Of a DNA stretch of 64,000 bases, positions 9,421 through 16,842 are shown in pieces. This DNA is from Phycisphaerae bacterium (lineage in GTDB: Bacteria; Planctomycetota; Phycisphaerae; UBA1845; UTPLA1): contig DATEMU010000002.1 of NCBI GenBank assembly GCA_035275405.1, forward strand, positions 80,665-144,664, given 5' to 3'. The notes beneath the pieces are model-generated. The model was not told where the DNA came from and ran no database searches. It worked only from the letters and a program-made list of their open reading frames with translations. Position 1 is the first letter of the stretch. Each line of letters starts with the position of its first letter. Both the position numbers and the translations under genes were made by a program.

Positions 9421-9796
9421 AAAAGCGAGCCTACCCAGTTTCCACTTTCGTTTCGGTGTTACCCGTTACGGAAAGGATTGGATAGGCTCTGATCGACTAT
9501 AGGCTCGTCCATTTCGTCGGGAGGTAAATTCGGGATAAATAGCGGGTGACACGCACGGCCGATCGATGATTCGAGTGGGCCTGTCCCTTCCGGTCTTTCC
9601 CAGGGCGGATCCGGAATCGCACCTCGAGTTTATACGAAACAACCCCTATTGCGGCCTTTTTTCAATTTGCGCTATACTGGACCCTAAACGTGTTGGGCTA
9701 GATCAGTGAAACACGGACGGAGCCATCTCCAGCGGCCCGCTGGTCGCTTTCCGGCGGCCTAATTCGATCTTCCGACGGGACCAAGAGATTGATCCT
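9421..9796. other. Intergenic region ahead of the kaiC remnant
   Basis: A 376-base gap. It holds one good promoter candidate (9649-9678) and an AT-rich block just upstream of it. No small gene with a plausible ribosome binding site was found. Confidence 0.5.
9649..9678 (+). promoter_or_regulatory. Promoter for the kaiC remnant/kinase pair
   Basis: TTGCGG (9649-9654), an 18-base spacer, then TATACT (9673-9678). It lies about 120 bases before the first start codon of the pair, and there is no other good box in between. Confidence 0.55.
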
Positions 9797-10018
9797 ATGA
9801 TCGGCAAATCACAGCCGCCTCCCACCTGGGTCTCGACCGGCATCGCCGGCCTCGACGACGTCTTGAGAGGTGGCCTGGTTCCTAATCGAATGTACCTGCT
9901 CGAAGGCGTGCCGGGCTCGGGCAAGACGACGATTGCCCTCCAGTTACGCGGAGTCGTGACGGGCGTTCCGATCTACGAGGGATCGGGCGAAAAGTCAGGA
10001 GAAAGGAAATCTTCGTGA
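9797..10018 (+). CDS. KaiC-like ATPase remnant with in-frame internal deletion, 73 aa
   Basis: Residues 1-47 match the start of KaiC/RadA-like ATPases: [14 protein letters not shown], then the Walker A motif GVPGSGKTT followed by IALQ. Directly after, the sequence jumps to [13 protein letters not shown], which resembles the C-terminal tail of the KaiC-like proteins that precede hybrid kinases of the type found next. The middle, including Walker B and most of the ATPase fold, is absent: family members run to several hundred residues. The frame is intact, and the TGA stop (10016-10018) overlaps the GTG start of the kinase as GTGA, so translation of this short frame probably feeds the kinase. 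ATPase activity is not expected. It may be a remnant kept only for coupling. Confidence 0.7.
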   Translation: MIGKSQPPPTWVSTGIAGLDDVLRGGLVPNRMYLLEGVPGSGKTTIALQLRGVVTGVPIYEGSGEKSGERKSS

Positions 10019-11985
10019 CCGACTCCGAACGGGGGAAACTGGAGAGGCGCGTTCTCGTCCTGACTCTGACGAACAAGGACGCGGCGCTGACGCAATCTCT
10101 CCTGGAGCGGGCCGGGCTGTGTGGCGTCTGTTGCTCCTCCCTGGAACAAGTCTGCGCGGAATTGGAGGCGGGCGCCGGGGCCGTACTCCTGGCCGAGGAA
10201 GCGATCGCGACCTGCCAAAATGATTGTCTTGCCAAATGGCTGGCCGCCCAGCCGCCGTGGTCGGATTTGCCCGTGCTGATCCTGGCGCATTCCGGAGCGA
10301 ACTCGGAAGCTGTGATGCGGGCCATGGAACTCCTGGGCAACGTCACCGTCCTGGAGCGGCCCATCCGAGTGGCGGCGCTCGTGAGTTCCGTCCGAACCGC
10401 CCTTCGGGCCCGCGGGCGGCAGTACCAGATGCGCAACCAACTGATCGAGCGGGAGCGCAGCATGGAAGGGCTCGCGTTCCTGGCCGCCATAATCGCGGCG
10501 TCCGACGACGCGATTATCAGCAAGACCCTTCAGGGGATCATCCTGACCTGGAACGGCGCGGCCAAACGTCTTTTCGGCTATTCCGCGAAGGAGGCCATCG
10601 GCAAGTCAATCACGCTGATCATCCCGCCGGAAAAGCAGGAGGAGGAACGGTCGATTTTGGAACGTCTGGGCCGCGGTGAGCGAATCGAACCCTTTGACAC
10701 GGTGCGCGTGGCCAACGACGGCAGGCGAATCGACATCGCCTTGACGGTGTCGCCGATTTGGAGCGCCGACGGCAAGATCATCGGCGCCTCCAAGATCGCG
10801 CGGGACATCACCCAGCGCAAGCGGACGGAGGCAGCGCTGCTGCAGGCGGACCGCCGCAAGGACGAGTTTCTCGCCATCCTCGGCCACGAATTGCGCAACC
10901 CGCTCGCGCCCATCCGCAACTCCCTGCACATCCTGCGGATGAACCGCCGGAATGACTCGGCGACGGACCACGTCGGCGAAATGATGGAGCGGCAGGTCAA
11001 CCACATGGTTCGCCTGGTGGACGACTTGCTGGAAGTGTCCCGGATTACGCGCGGAAAGATCGAGTTGCGAAAGGAACAGATCGAGGTGGCCGCCGTGGTG
11101 CGCAGCGCCGTGGAAACGAGCGGGCCGTTGATCGAGGAACTGGGCCACCAGTTGGCGGTGACCATCCCCACCGAACCGCTTTTCTTGGAGGCCGATCCGG
11201 TTCGTCTGACCCAGGTGCTGGCGAACCTCCTGAACAACGCCGCGAAATACACGGCCACGGGCGGGCAAATCTGGCTTTCGGTCCGGCGCGAGGCGCAAGA
11301 GCTGGTTATTTCCGTCCGGGATACGGGCATGGGCATTTCCCAGGAAATGCTCTCCCGGGTGTTCGACATGTTCACGCAATTCGACCAACTCGACGATCGC
11401 GGCAAGGGCGGCCTGGGCATCGGCCTGACGCTGGTCAAAAGCCTGGTTGAATTGCACGGCGGACGCGTGTCGGCCCATAGTGACGGACCCGGCAAGGGCA
11501 GCGAATTCATCGTCCGGTTGCCATTGGTGACCGTCCATCGCCCGATCGACGTGCAACGACCGAAGGAGCTGACATCTCCCCCGCTCGCTTCACCCCGGAT
11601 CCTGGTGGTCGATGACAACCGCGACTCAGCCGACAGCATGGGCATGTTGCTGAAGATGCTCGGCGCCGATGTTCGCGTCGCCTATGACGGACCGGAGGCG
11701 ATCGAAGCGATCACGACCCACAAGCCCCTCGCGGTACTGCTGGATATCGGCATGCCGGGCATGGACGGCCATGAAGTGGCCCGATGGGTTCGACAACAGC
11801 CCGGCGCCCAGGACATGACGCTCATCGCCCTGACGGGATGGGGGCAAATGGAAGATCGCCTCCGCACCCAGACGGCGGGGTTCGATTACCACCTCGTCAA
11901 ACCGGCGGACGTGACGGCGTTGAAAACGCTCCTGGCCTCTATCGAAAGCCGAATGGGAAATCAGGGTATGGCTCGCCAACCCTAA
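10015..11985 (+). CDS. Hybrid histidine kinase with pseudo-receiver, PAS, HisKA, HATPase and REC
   Basis: Soluble two-component sensor of the kind usually encoded after a KaiC-like ATPase. Residues 1-130 resemble a receiver, but the usual phospho-acceptor position reads [10 protein letters not shown] with no Asp, so it is probably a pseudo-receiver. Then PAS (~155-270), HisKA with His in LGHELRNPL (~293), HATPase ([26 protein letters not shown]), and a C-terminal receiver with Asp in [13 protein letters not shown]. The GTG start overlaps the preceding stop, implying translational coupling. There are no membrane segments. Output is probably phosphotransfer within the protein or to an unlinked regulator. 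Confidence 0.88.
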   Translation: MTDSERGKLERRVLVLTLTNKDAALTQSLLERAGLCGVCCSSLEQVCAELEAGAGAVLLAEEAIATCQNDCLAKWLAAQPPWSDLPVLILAHSGANSEAVMRAMELLGNVTVLERPIRVAALVSSVRTALRARGRQYQMRNQLIERERSMEGLAFLAAIIAASDDAIISKTLQGIILTWNGAAKRLFGYSAKEAIGKSITLIIPPEKQEEERSILERLGRGERIEPFDTVRVANDGRRIDIALTVSPIWSADGKIIGASKIARDITQRKRTEAALLQADRRKDEFLAILGHELRNPLAPIRNSLHILRMNRRNDSATDHVGEMMERQVNHMVRLVDDLLEVSRITRGKIELRKEQIEVAAVVRSAVETSGPLIEELGHQLAVTIPTEPLFLEADPVRLTQVLANLLNNAAKYTATGGQIWLSVRREAQELVISVRDTGMGISQEMLSRVFDMFTQFDQLDDRGKGGLGIGLTLVKSLVELHGGRVSAHSDGPGKGSEFIVRLPLVTVHRPIDVQRPKELTSPPLASPRILVVDDNRDSADSMGMLLKMLGADVRVAYDGPEAIEAITTHKPLAVLLDIGMPGMDGHEVARWVRQQPGAQDMTLIALTGWGQMEDRLRTQTAGFDYHLVKPADVTALKTLLASIESRMGNQGMARQP

Positions 11986-12033
11986 TCGCGCCTTCATTTA
12001 CAGAGTAGTTTTCGCCGACACACCGATCCCGTT

Positions 12034-12849
12034 CTACGCCGCCGGATGCCAGCCCGCGTCGACCCAAAGCGACCCGCTGACCGCCGAGTTGCGGAGCATG
12101 AAGCAGATCGCGTCGGCGATTTCGTCCGGTCGCAGGAGCCGCCGGAGCTGTGTGTGGGGGAGGATGTGTTCGTGGATCAGGTCCTGACCGAGGGCCTGGA
12201 CCATGGGTGTGTCGGTGTAGCCGGGGTGGATGATGTTGCAGCGGATGCCGTGGAAGATGAACTCCTTGGCGAGCGTGGCCTGCGCGCCGCCGAGACCGGC
12301 CTTCGACGAGGCGTAAGAGACCTGACCGCGATTGCCGGCCGAGGAGACCGAGCCGATGAAGACGATTCCGCCCTGCGTGCCTTCCGACGGCTCCCAGCGG
12401 CCCAGGCCGCGGCGGGCACGATCTTCGGCGACGGTCGCGACGGTCTCTGTCGCCCACATGATTGGGGCGATGAGGTTGATGGCGAGGACTTCCTCGAGAT
12501 CGCGGCGGGGGTAGATCTCGGCCTTGCCGGTGTCCTTGTTGAGCCGCACGGCGAGTCGGTCGCGGGTGATGCCCGCGGCGGGGATGCAGATCTGCACGAC
12601 GCCGAAGCGTTTGCGCAGGTCGGTGAAGACCTCCTCGCGAAAGGCGTCGCTGGTCACGTCGCCGGCGTAGGGAAAGAGGACCTGGCGACCGGCCTCGTCG
12701 TTGATGGTGTGGCTCATGTCCACGATGGCCGAGCTGCGATCGACGACGGCGACGGCCTCGATGCCCTTGTCCAGCATGGCCTCGCAGGTCGCGCGACCGA
12801 TGCCGCTCGCCGCCCCGGTGATGACCGCGACTTTTCCGTATAGTTCCAT
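12034..12849 (-). CDS. SDR family oxidoreductase, likely acetoacetyl-CoA reductase role
   Basis: Short-chain dehydrogenase/reductase: Rossmann motif VITGAASGIG near residue 10, a catalytic Ser in FIGSVSSAGNRGQ, and the YxxxK pair in VSYASSKAG. It follows phaC on the same strand after a 39-base gap, so it probably supplies (R)-3-hydroxyacyl-CoA from 3-ketoacyl-CoA for PHA synthesis. That role is inferred from position, since SDR sequences alone do not fix the substrate. The start chosen has GGGGAG eight bases upstream. A GTG 15 bases earlier would leave almost no spacing to the other purine run. No ketothiolase gene is in the window. Confidence 0.82.
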   Translation of the reverse strand: MELYGKVAVITGAASGIGRATCEAMLDKGIEAVAVVDRSSAIVDMSHTINDEAGRQVLFPYAGDVTSDAFREEVFTDLRKRFGVVQICIPAAGITRDRLAVRLNKDTGKAEIYPRRDLEEVLAINLIAPIMWATETVATVAEDRARRGLGRWEPSEGTQGGIVFIGSVSSAGNRGQVSYASSKAGLGGAQATLAKEFIFHGIRCNIIHPGYTDTPMVQALGQDLIHEHILPHTQLRRLLRPDEIADAICFMLRNSAVSGSLWVDAGWHPAA

Positions 12850-12888
12850 AAAACGACTCCCCACGTCCTCCGTGACTTCGTTAGCTAC

Positions 12889-14100
12889 CTATCGGCGGTT
12901 TCGCCGAGGTGTTACTCTTTTTCCACGGCCGGCCGGGGCGCCGGCCGTAACGGCGGGCGCACCGGGTGTTTTACGTCCGGCACGGGGGCCGGATGCTACA
13001 GCGTCGCTGCGCTCGCCGAGCCATTCGCAGACCTTCGGCCAGAGTTCCTTCTGGGCCTTGCTCCCCACGGACAGGCCGATGTGCCCAGCCGGGAAAGTGA
13101 TCGCTTTGCGATCCTTTGAGCCGACGCAATCGTTGAACGGCGCGCTCTGACCGCAGGGGACCAAATGATCCCCGCTGGCCATGAGGTTCAGGATCGGGCA
13201 GGTGATGTTGGCGAGATTGACTGTCTTGGCCCCGAGGCGGAGCTTGCCCTGCACGAGCAGGTTCTTCTGGAAGCAGTCCTTTACGAACTGCCGGAACGTC
13301 TCACCGGCGACGGGGATGTTGTCGTTGACCCACGTCTCCATCGCGAAGAACTCTTCGACGAACTTCTCGTCGGTCATGCGCTCGTAGAAGCCCAGGTATT
13401 TTTCAATCAGATTGGAGACGGGCTTAAGGATGGCATAAGAGCCCTGCAGCCAGGCCGGCGGGGCGTTGCCGAAGGTGTCGATGACCTTGTCCACGTCGAA
13501 ATATTTCGCGTCGGTCCAGACGGAGAGCAGGGCGTCGCGATCGGACCAATCGACGGGGGCGGCCATGAGGATGAAGTTTTTGACCATGTCCTGATGCAGC
13601 GCGGTGTACATCGCGCTCAGGGTGCCGCCCATGCAATATCCGAGCAGTGAGACCTGGGGCTCGCCGGTATATTCGCAGACACTCTTCACGACGTTGTGCA
13701 GGTAGAGTTCGATGTAGTCCTCGATCGTCAGGTGTTTGTCGGAGTCGGTCGGGACGCCCCAATCGACGAGATAGACGTCGAAGCCGGCCTTGAGGAACTG
13801 CTGGACGACGCTCTTGTGCGGGAGGAGGTCGAGGATGTACGGCCGATTGACCAGTGCAAAGACGAGGACGAGCGGGGTGCGGTATTTCTTCTCGACCGGC
13901 GACTGGTAGCGCAGGACCTTGAGCTTGTCCTCGCGGTAGATCACGTCGCGCGGCGTCGCGCCGACTTTCACGCGCTGGGCGGTCTCGATTACCTTGGGCA
14001 TGGCCGCGAGGCGATCGAAGAATTCCTTGGGATCGGGGGTGAACATCTGCGGCATGGATGGCCACAGCGTTGCGAAAGGATTGGGGGGGGCACTGTTCAT
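12889..14100 (-). CDS. phaC: PHA synthase, class III catalytic subunit PhaC
   Basis: Polymerises 3-hydroxyacyl-CoA at the surface of the PHA granule. Alpha/beta hydrolase fold with the lipase-like box GYCMGG, whose Cys is the nucleophile, Asp in ASGDHLVP, and His in PAGHIGLSVG. PhaC of class III normally ends soon after the C-terminal helix (here WPKVCEWLGERS). This protein continues for about 43 more residues rich in Gly, Arg, Ala and Pro, encoded by palindromic repeats, one of which also codes the tail of PhaE. It lies between phaE and the SDR gene in the same direction, and the three probably form one operon. Confidence 0.92.
   Translation of the reverse strand: MNSAPPNPFATLWPSMPQMFTPDPKEFFDRLAAMPKVIETAQRVKVGATPRDVIYREDKLKVLRYQSPVEKKYRTPLVLVFALVNRPYILDLLPHKSVVQQFLKAGFDVYLVDWGVPTDSDKHLTIEDYIELYLHNVVKSVCEYTGEPQVSLLGYCMGGTLSAMYTALHQDMVKNFILMAAPVDWSDRDALLSVWTDAKYFDVDKVIDTFGNAPPAWLQGSYAILKPVSNLIEKYLGFYERMTDEKFVEEFFAMETWVNDNIPVAGETFRQFVKDCFQKNLLVQGKLRLGAKTVNLANITCPILNLMASGDHLVPCGQSAPFNDCVGSKDRKAITFPAGHIGLSVGSKAQKELWPKVCEWLGERSDAVASGPRAGRKTPGAPAVTAGAPAGRGKRVTPRRNRR
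12975..12999. repeat. Palindromic repeat inside the phaC 3' end
   Basis: A 25-base block starting GTCCGGCACGGGG with a GTCCGGC/GCCGGAT stem. It encodes part of a VASGPRAGR tail on the minus strand. All but one base recur at 14181-14205 in phaE. Confidence 0.8.
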
Positions 14101-14151
14101 GAGTTCTTCTCAATTCCAAGGCGGCGGGCTGAGCCCGCCCTACGCCACACA

Positions 14152-14682
14152 CTATCGAGGGCGCGTTCGGCGCTTACCGCGTCCGGCACGGGGGCCGGAC
14201 GCTACTTTGCGGGCGGCGCGGCCGGACGGGCGCTGCGCCTGGCTCGCCTTGGCGCTACGTCCCGTCCGACGCGTCTCTTCCACCGCTGCGACCTTGTCCT
14301 CCAAGGCGGAGAGGCGGGACAGCACGCGCTCTTCAATCGAGCGCAACAGCCCGCCCAGATCGTCCATATCCGCCTTGGCCGGGGACTGCATCCCCCGTTG
14401 AAGGTTGGCCAGAAACTGATCGACCTGCTGCTTGAATGCGAGCGAGCGGTCCATCGTCTCTTTCATCATCTTGAGAAACTGCTCGGAGCGCATGAAGTCG
14501 TCGCAGTACTTGGCGAGGGCGTCGAAGAAGACGCGCTGCATCTGCTGGACGGCCTCCTTGGACGGCGAGGGGGTCTGCGGCGCGGCGGCCGAGGCCGGGC
14601 TCATGCCGACCCGCGAAAAGAAATCGCCCCAGAACTGGCTGAAGGGGTCCGTTGCCGTCTGGCTTCGATCGTTGTCCGACAT
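14152..14682 (-). CDS. phaE: PhaE-like subunit of class III PHA synthase
   Basis: Partner of PhaC, needed for activity in class III synthases. The N-terminal part has FSQFWGDFF and helical segments (QQMQRVFFDALAKYCDDF, EQFLKMMKETMD), then a heptad-patterned helix (LLRSIEERVLSRLSALEDKV) and a very basic Arg/Lys tail that includes VASGPRAGR. At 176 aa it is shorter than many PhaE proteins. The start at 14682 has GGGAG seven bases ahead; a longer frame starting upstream would reach into the phasin terminator. It lies 51 bases upstream of phaC. Confidence 0.75.
   Translation of the reverse strand: MSDNDRSQTATDPFSQFWGDFFSRVGMSPASAAAPQTPSPSKEAVQQMQRVFFDALAKYCDDFMRSEQFLKMMKETMDRSLAFKQQVDQFLANLQRGMQSPAKADMDDLGGLLRSIEERVLSRLSALEDKVAAVEETRRTGRSAKASQAQRPSGRAARKVASGPRAGRGKRRTRPR
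14181..14205. repeat. Palindromic repeat inside the phaE 3' end
   Basis: Second copy of the 25-base block at 12975-12999, differing at one base. It codes the same VASGPRAGR peptide in the same reading frame. Confidence 0.8.
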
Positions 14683-14721
14683 CGCCTGCTCCCACTTCCC
14701 GAGCCGCACGGCCCGGATCAC

Positions 14722-14762
14722 AAAAAAAGGCCACGGGAGCGATCGTAACCGCGCCCGTGGCC
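14722..14762 (-). terminator. Rho-independent terminator after the phasin gene
   Basis: On the minus strand GGCCACGGG and CCCGTGGCC form a nine-pair stem followed by seven T. It lies 155 bases after the phasin stop and only 39 bases before the phaE start, so phaE expression must pass it or start within a very short gap. Confidence 0.85.
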
Positions 14763-14917
14763 TGGAGGATCAACACCGGCATCGTTGGTGTGAAATCATG
14801 TGTCGCGGGTGGTCTCGTGGTGCGATTCTAGTTGTCCCGCGTCGCTGTCGCTCGGCAATGCCGGTGTCTTGGCGGGCGCCGCGGACGGCCTGGGGCCGCC
14901 CGGAGATGCCCGATTAC

Positions 14918-15397
14918 TTACTTGGCGACCTTCTTCTCGCCGGTCGTCATCGTCTTGTTGAAGAACGCCGACCAGTTCTCGATCGTCTGGGCGCTGGTCT
15001 TGGCGGCCGTATCCAGGTTCGTCTTCATCGTGTCAAAGGCGGTCTGCCAGATCTCGCGGGTCCGCTCGACGGCGTCCTTGTTGCCGTGGCCATTGCCGCT
15101 CTCGAAGGCGTCAAAGCCCTTGCGGATGAACTCGAGGCCGCTGCGGCAGCCGTCGTCGAACAGCTTCTGCGACTGCTCGGCGTTCTTGCGGATCAGGTTG
15201 ACCGAATCCGTCGCGACGGTCTCGATCTTACCGCGGCAGTCATCCATCGACTCGTTGCGGCCGAACACGTCGGTCATGGCCTTGAAGGCGTCCTGCTGGA
15301 ACTTGATGCCCGACTCCATGGCCGACTTGAAAGTGTCGGTGGCCTGGCGGAGATAGTCACAGGTCTCAGTCTTGTTGGCGGCGGTTTGCTGGGTCAT
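14918..15397 (-). CDS. Phasin-like granule protein
   Basis: A 159-residue protein, almost entirely amphipathic helix, without signal peptide or membrane segment, matching the general form of phasins that coat PHA granules. Regions such as SAMESGIKFQQDAFKAMTD and DTMKTNLDTAAKTSAQTIEN show the alternating polarity expected. It is the first gene of the minus-strand PHA group, ahead of phaE. It starts after AGAGGA with about eight bases of spacing. It has its own promoter (15456-15484) next to a palindrome that may bind PhaR, and its own terminator. PhaR-type control of phasin genes is known in other bacteria. Confidence 0.75.
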   Translation of the reverse strand: MTQQTAANKTETCDYLRQATDTFKSAMESGIKFQQDAFKAMTDVFGRNESMDDCRGKIETVATDSVNLIRKNAEQSQKLFDDGCRSGLEFIRKGFDAFESGNGHGNKDAVERTREIWQTAFDTMKTNLDTAAKTSAQTIENWSAFFNKTMTTGEKKVAK

Positions 15398-15455
15398 GAT
15401 CGCATCCTCTATAAAAAGAGCCTCAAGTGATTGCTAAACTCACGTCGTCTGATAC

Positions 15456-15484
15456 AGTATATCGGCCAATGGACACGAGAGCAA
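15456..15484 (-). promoter_or_regulatory. Phasin promoter
   Basis: Read on the minus strand: TTGCTC (15484-15479), a 17-base spacer, TATACT (15461-15456). It lies about 59 bases before the phasin ATG. Spacing is ideal for the main sigma factor. Confidence 0.7.
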
Positions 15485-15491
15485 CACTTTT

Positions 15492-15507
15492 TTGTGCGAT
15501 TGCACAA
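15492..15507. promoter_or_regulatory. Candidate PhaR operator (palindrome)
   Basis: TTGTGC-GATT-GCACAA, a perfect 6-4-6 inverted repeat seven bases upstream of the phasin -35 box. The left part recurs at 15591-15602 (TTGTGCGGTTGC), just before the phaR ATG. Operator identity is inferred. Confidence 0.55.
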
Positions 15508-15590
15508 CTATTTTGATATTGCATAAGTATAATAATATACAATACTTACAGATTGAATGTGGTCCGCTATGACGCAAATGTTCTGATTTT

Positions 15591-15602
15591 TTGTGCGGTT
15601 GC
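15591..15602. promoter_or_regulatory. Second candidate PhaR site before phaR
   Basis: TTGTGCGGTTGC shares ten of twelve bases with the left part of the palindrome at 15492-15507, and both are preceded by a T run. It ends five bases before the phaR ATG, so binding could allow autorepression. Confidence 0.45.
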
Positions 15603-15607
15603 TCCTG

Positions 15608-16252
15608 ATGAACAATGCTCCGAATACCTCCGCGTCCGATCCTCTCCCGCCCCCGCGGGAAATCAAAAAATACCCCAACCGCCGCTTTTACGACGTCACC
15701 GACAGCCGCCACGTGACGCTCAACGACTTGTACAAAATCGTCCGGGGGGGCGGTCAGATCGTGGTGACCGACTCGAAGACCGGCGCGGATATTACCAACG
15801 TCATCCTCACTCAGATCATGCTGGAGCACGACCCGCCCAAGCTCGACCTCTTTCCGCCCGCGCTTCTGCACCAGGCCATCCAAAGCAACCAGCAGATGAT
15901 CCGCCGGTTCATCGACGAGTACTTCGCGCAGGCCATGGACGCTTTTGTCGCCTCGCGGCGCAGCTTCGACGATTTCCTGGCCAAGTCCGGTTTCAGCGCG
16001 CTGTCGCCCACGGCCCCGCTCGATTGGGTGCGGATGCTGCTGCCCGGCGCAGCGTGGGGGGGAAGCCGACCCGCGGGCCATGCCGAGGCTCCGCCTGCGG
16101 CGGACCGCGACTCCCCAGCCGCCCTTTCCGAGCTGACTCGCCAGCTCGCATCGCTCAGCGCCGAAGTGGAGACCTTGCGACAAAAGGCTGGGAGAAGCGC
16201 CGCGGCGAAATCGAAGCGAAAACGCCCACGGAAGAAACCCGGACATCGGTAG
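15608..16252 (+). CDS. phaR: PHA synthesis repressor PhaR
   Basis: DNA-binding regulator that represses phasin genes until PHA granules titrate it. The N-terminal PHA accumulation regulator domain is clear: KKYPNRRFYDVTDSRHVTL, then VTDSKTGADIT and TQIMLEHD. A second helical region (~70-130) may bind the granule. The tail is very basic (KSKRKRPRKK). An in-frame GTG lies 15 bases upstream, and neither start has a good ribosome binding site. The ATG is preferred because the GTG lies inside the candidate operator. It is divergent from the phasin gene across a 210-base AT-rich gap. Confidence 0.87.
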   Translation: MNNAPNTSASDPLPPPREIKKYPNRRFYDVTDSRHVTLNDLYKIVRGGGQIVVTDSKTGADITNVILTQIMLEHDPPKLDLFPPALLHQAIQSNQQMIRRFIDEYFAQAMDAFVASRRSFDDFLAKSGFSALSPTAPLDWVRMLLPGAAWGGSRPAGHAEAPPAADRDSPAALSELTRQLASLSAEVETLRQKAGRSAAAKSKRKRPRKKPGHR

Positions 16253-16282
16253 TACCCAGGGGCCGTTATTTAGGAGTCACGC

Positions 16283-16822
16283 ATGCCGAACACGCTTTTT
16301 CACTATACCGCCGCCTTTATGTTTCTCGCCGTCGCGGGCTGTGCGCAACCCGACGGTGGACCGGTCACGATCCCCACTACCTCGGTCAAGAACCTGAAGC
16401 AGGATGGCGCGGTCTTTGTCGCCGGCGCGCCCACTCCCGAGGGGCTCGACGAGATGAAGGACCGCGGGGTGACGACGATCATCGACCTTCGGCGGCCGGA
16501 GGAAGCGGCCTATGACGAGGAAGCGGCCGCGCGGGCACGGGGTCTGAACTACATCCGGCTCCCCATGCCCTCCGATCAACTCACGCCGCAGCAGGCGGAC
16601 GCGTTCATCGATGCGCTGCGCCCGCATGAGCACGAAAAAGTCCTGATCCATTGCGCCGGCGGAAGCCGCGCGGCGGCAATGTACGGCCTTTATCTCGGAA
16701 CGGAAAAGAGCTGTCCGACGGCCGAAGCGCTCCGCCGCGCCAGGCAGGCGGGACTGAAGAACGAAAAGCTCACGGAGGATTTGACGCGCGAAGTCGATCG
16801 GCGCCGGACGGCCGGCGAGTGA
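16283..16822 (+). CDS. DSP-like phosphatase lipoprotein
   Basis: Signal peptide with lipobox AVAGC (Cys near residue 20), so likely a lipid-anchored periplasmic protein. The body matches the dual-specificity phosphatase-like fold: VAGAPTPEGLDEMKDRGVTT, then IDLRRPEE, and the P-loop HCAGGSRAA with the nucleophilic Cys. The loop is CX4R, as in the beta-lactamase hydrolase-like subgroup, rather than the CX5R of classic phosphatases, so activity on phosphate esters is not certain. The ribosome binding site AGGAG lies eight bases upstream. It converges with the following gene across 20 bases. Confidence 0.75.
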   Translation: MPNTLFHYTAAFMFLAVAGCAQPDGGPVTIPTTSVKNLKQDGAVFVAGAPTPEGLDEMKDRGVTTIIDLRRPEEAAYDEEAAARARGLNYIRLPMPSDQLTPQQADAFIDALRPHEHEKVLIHCAGGSRAAAMYGLYLGTEKSCPTAEALRRARQAGLKNEKLTEDLTREVDRRRTAGE

Positions 16823-16842
16823 TGCATTCAGCGTCGAGCCAT

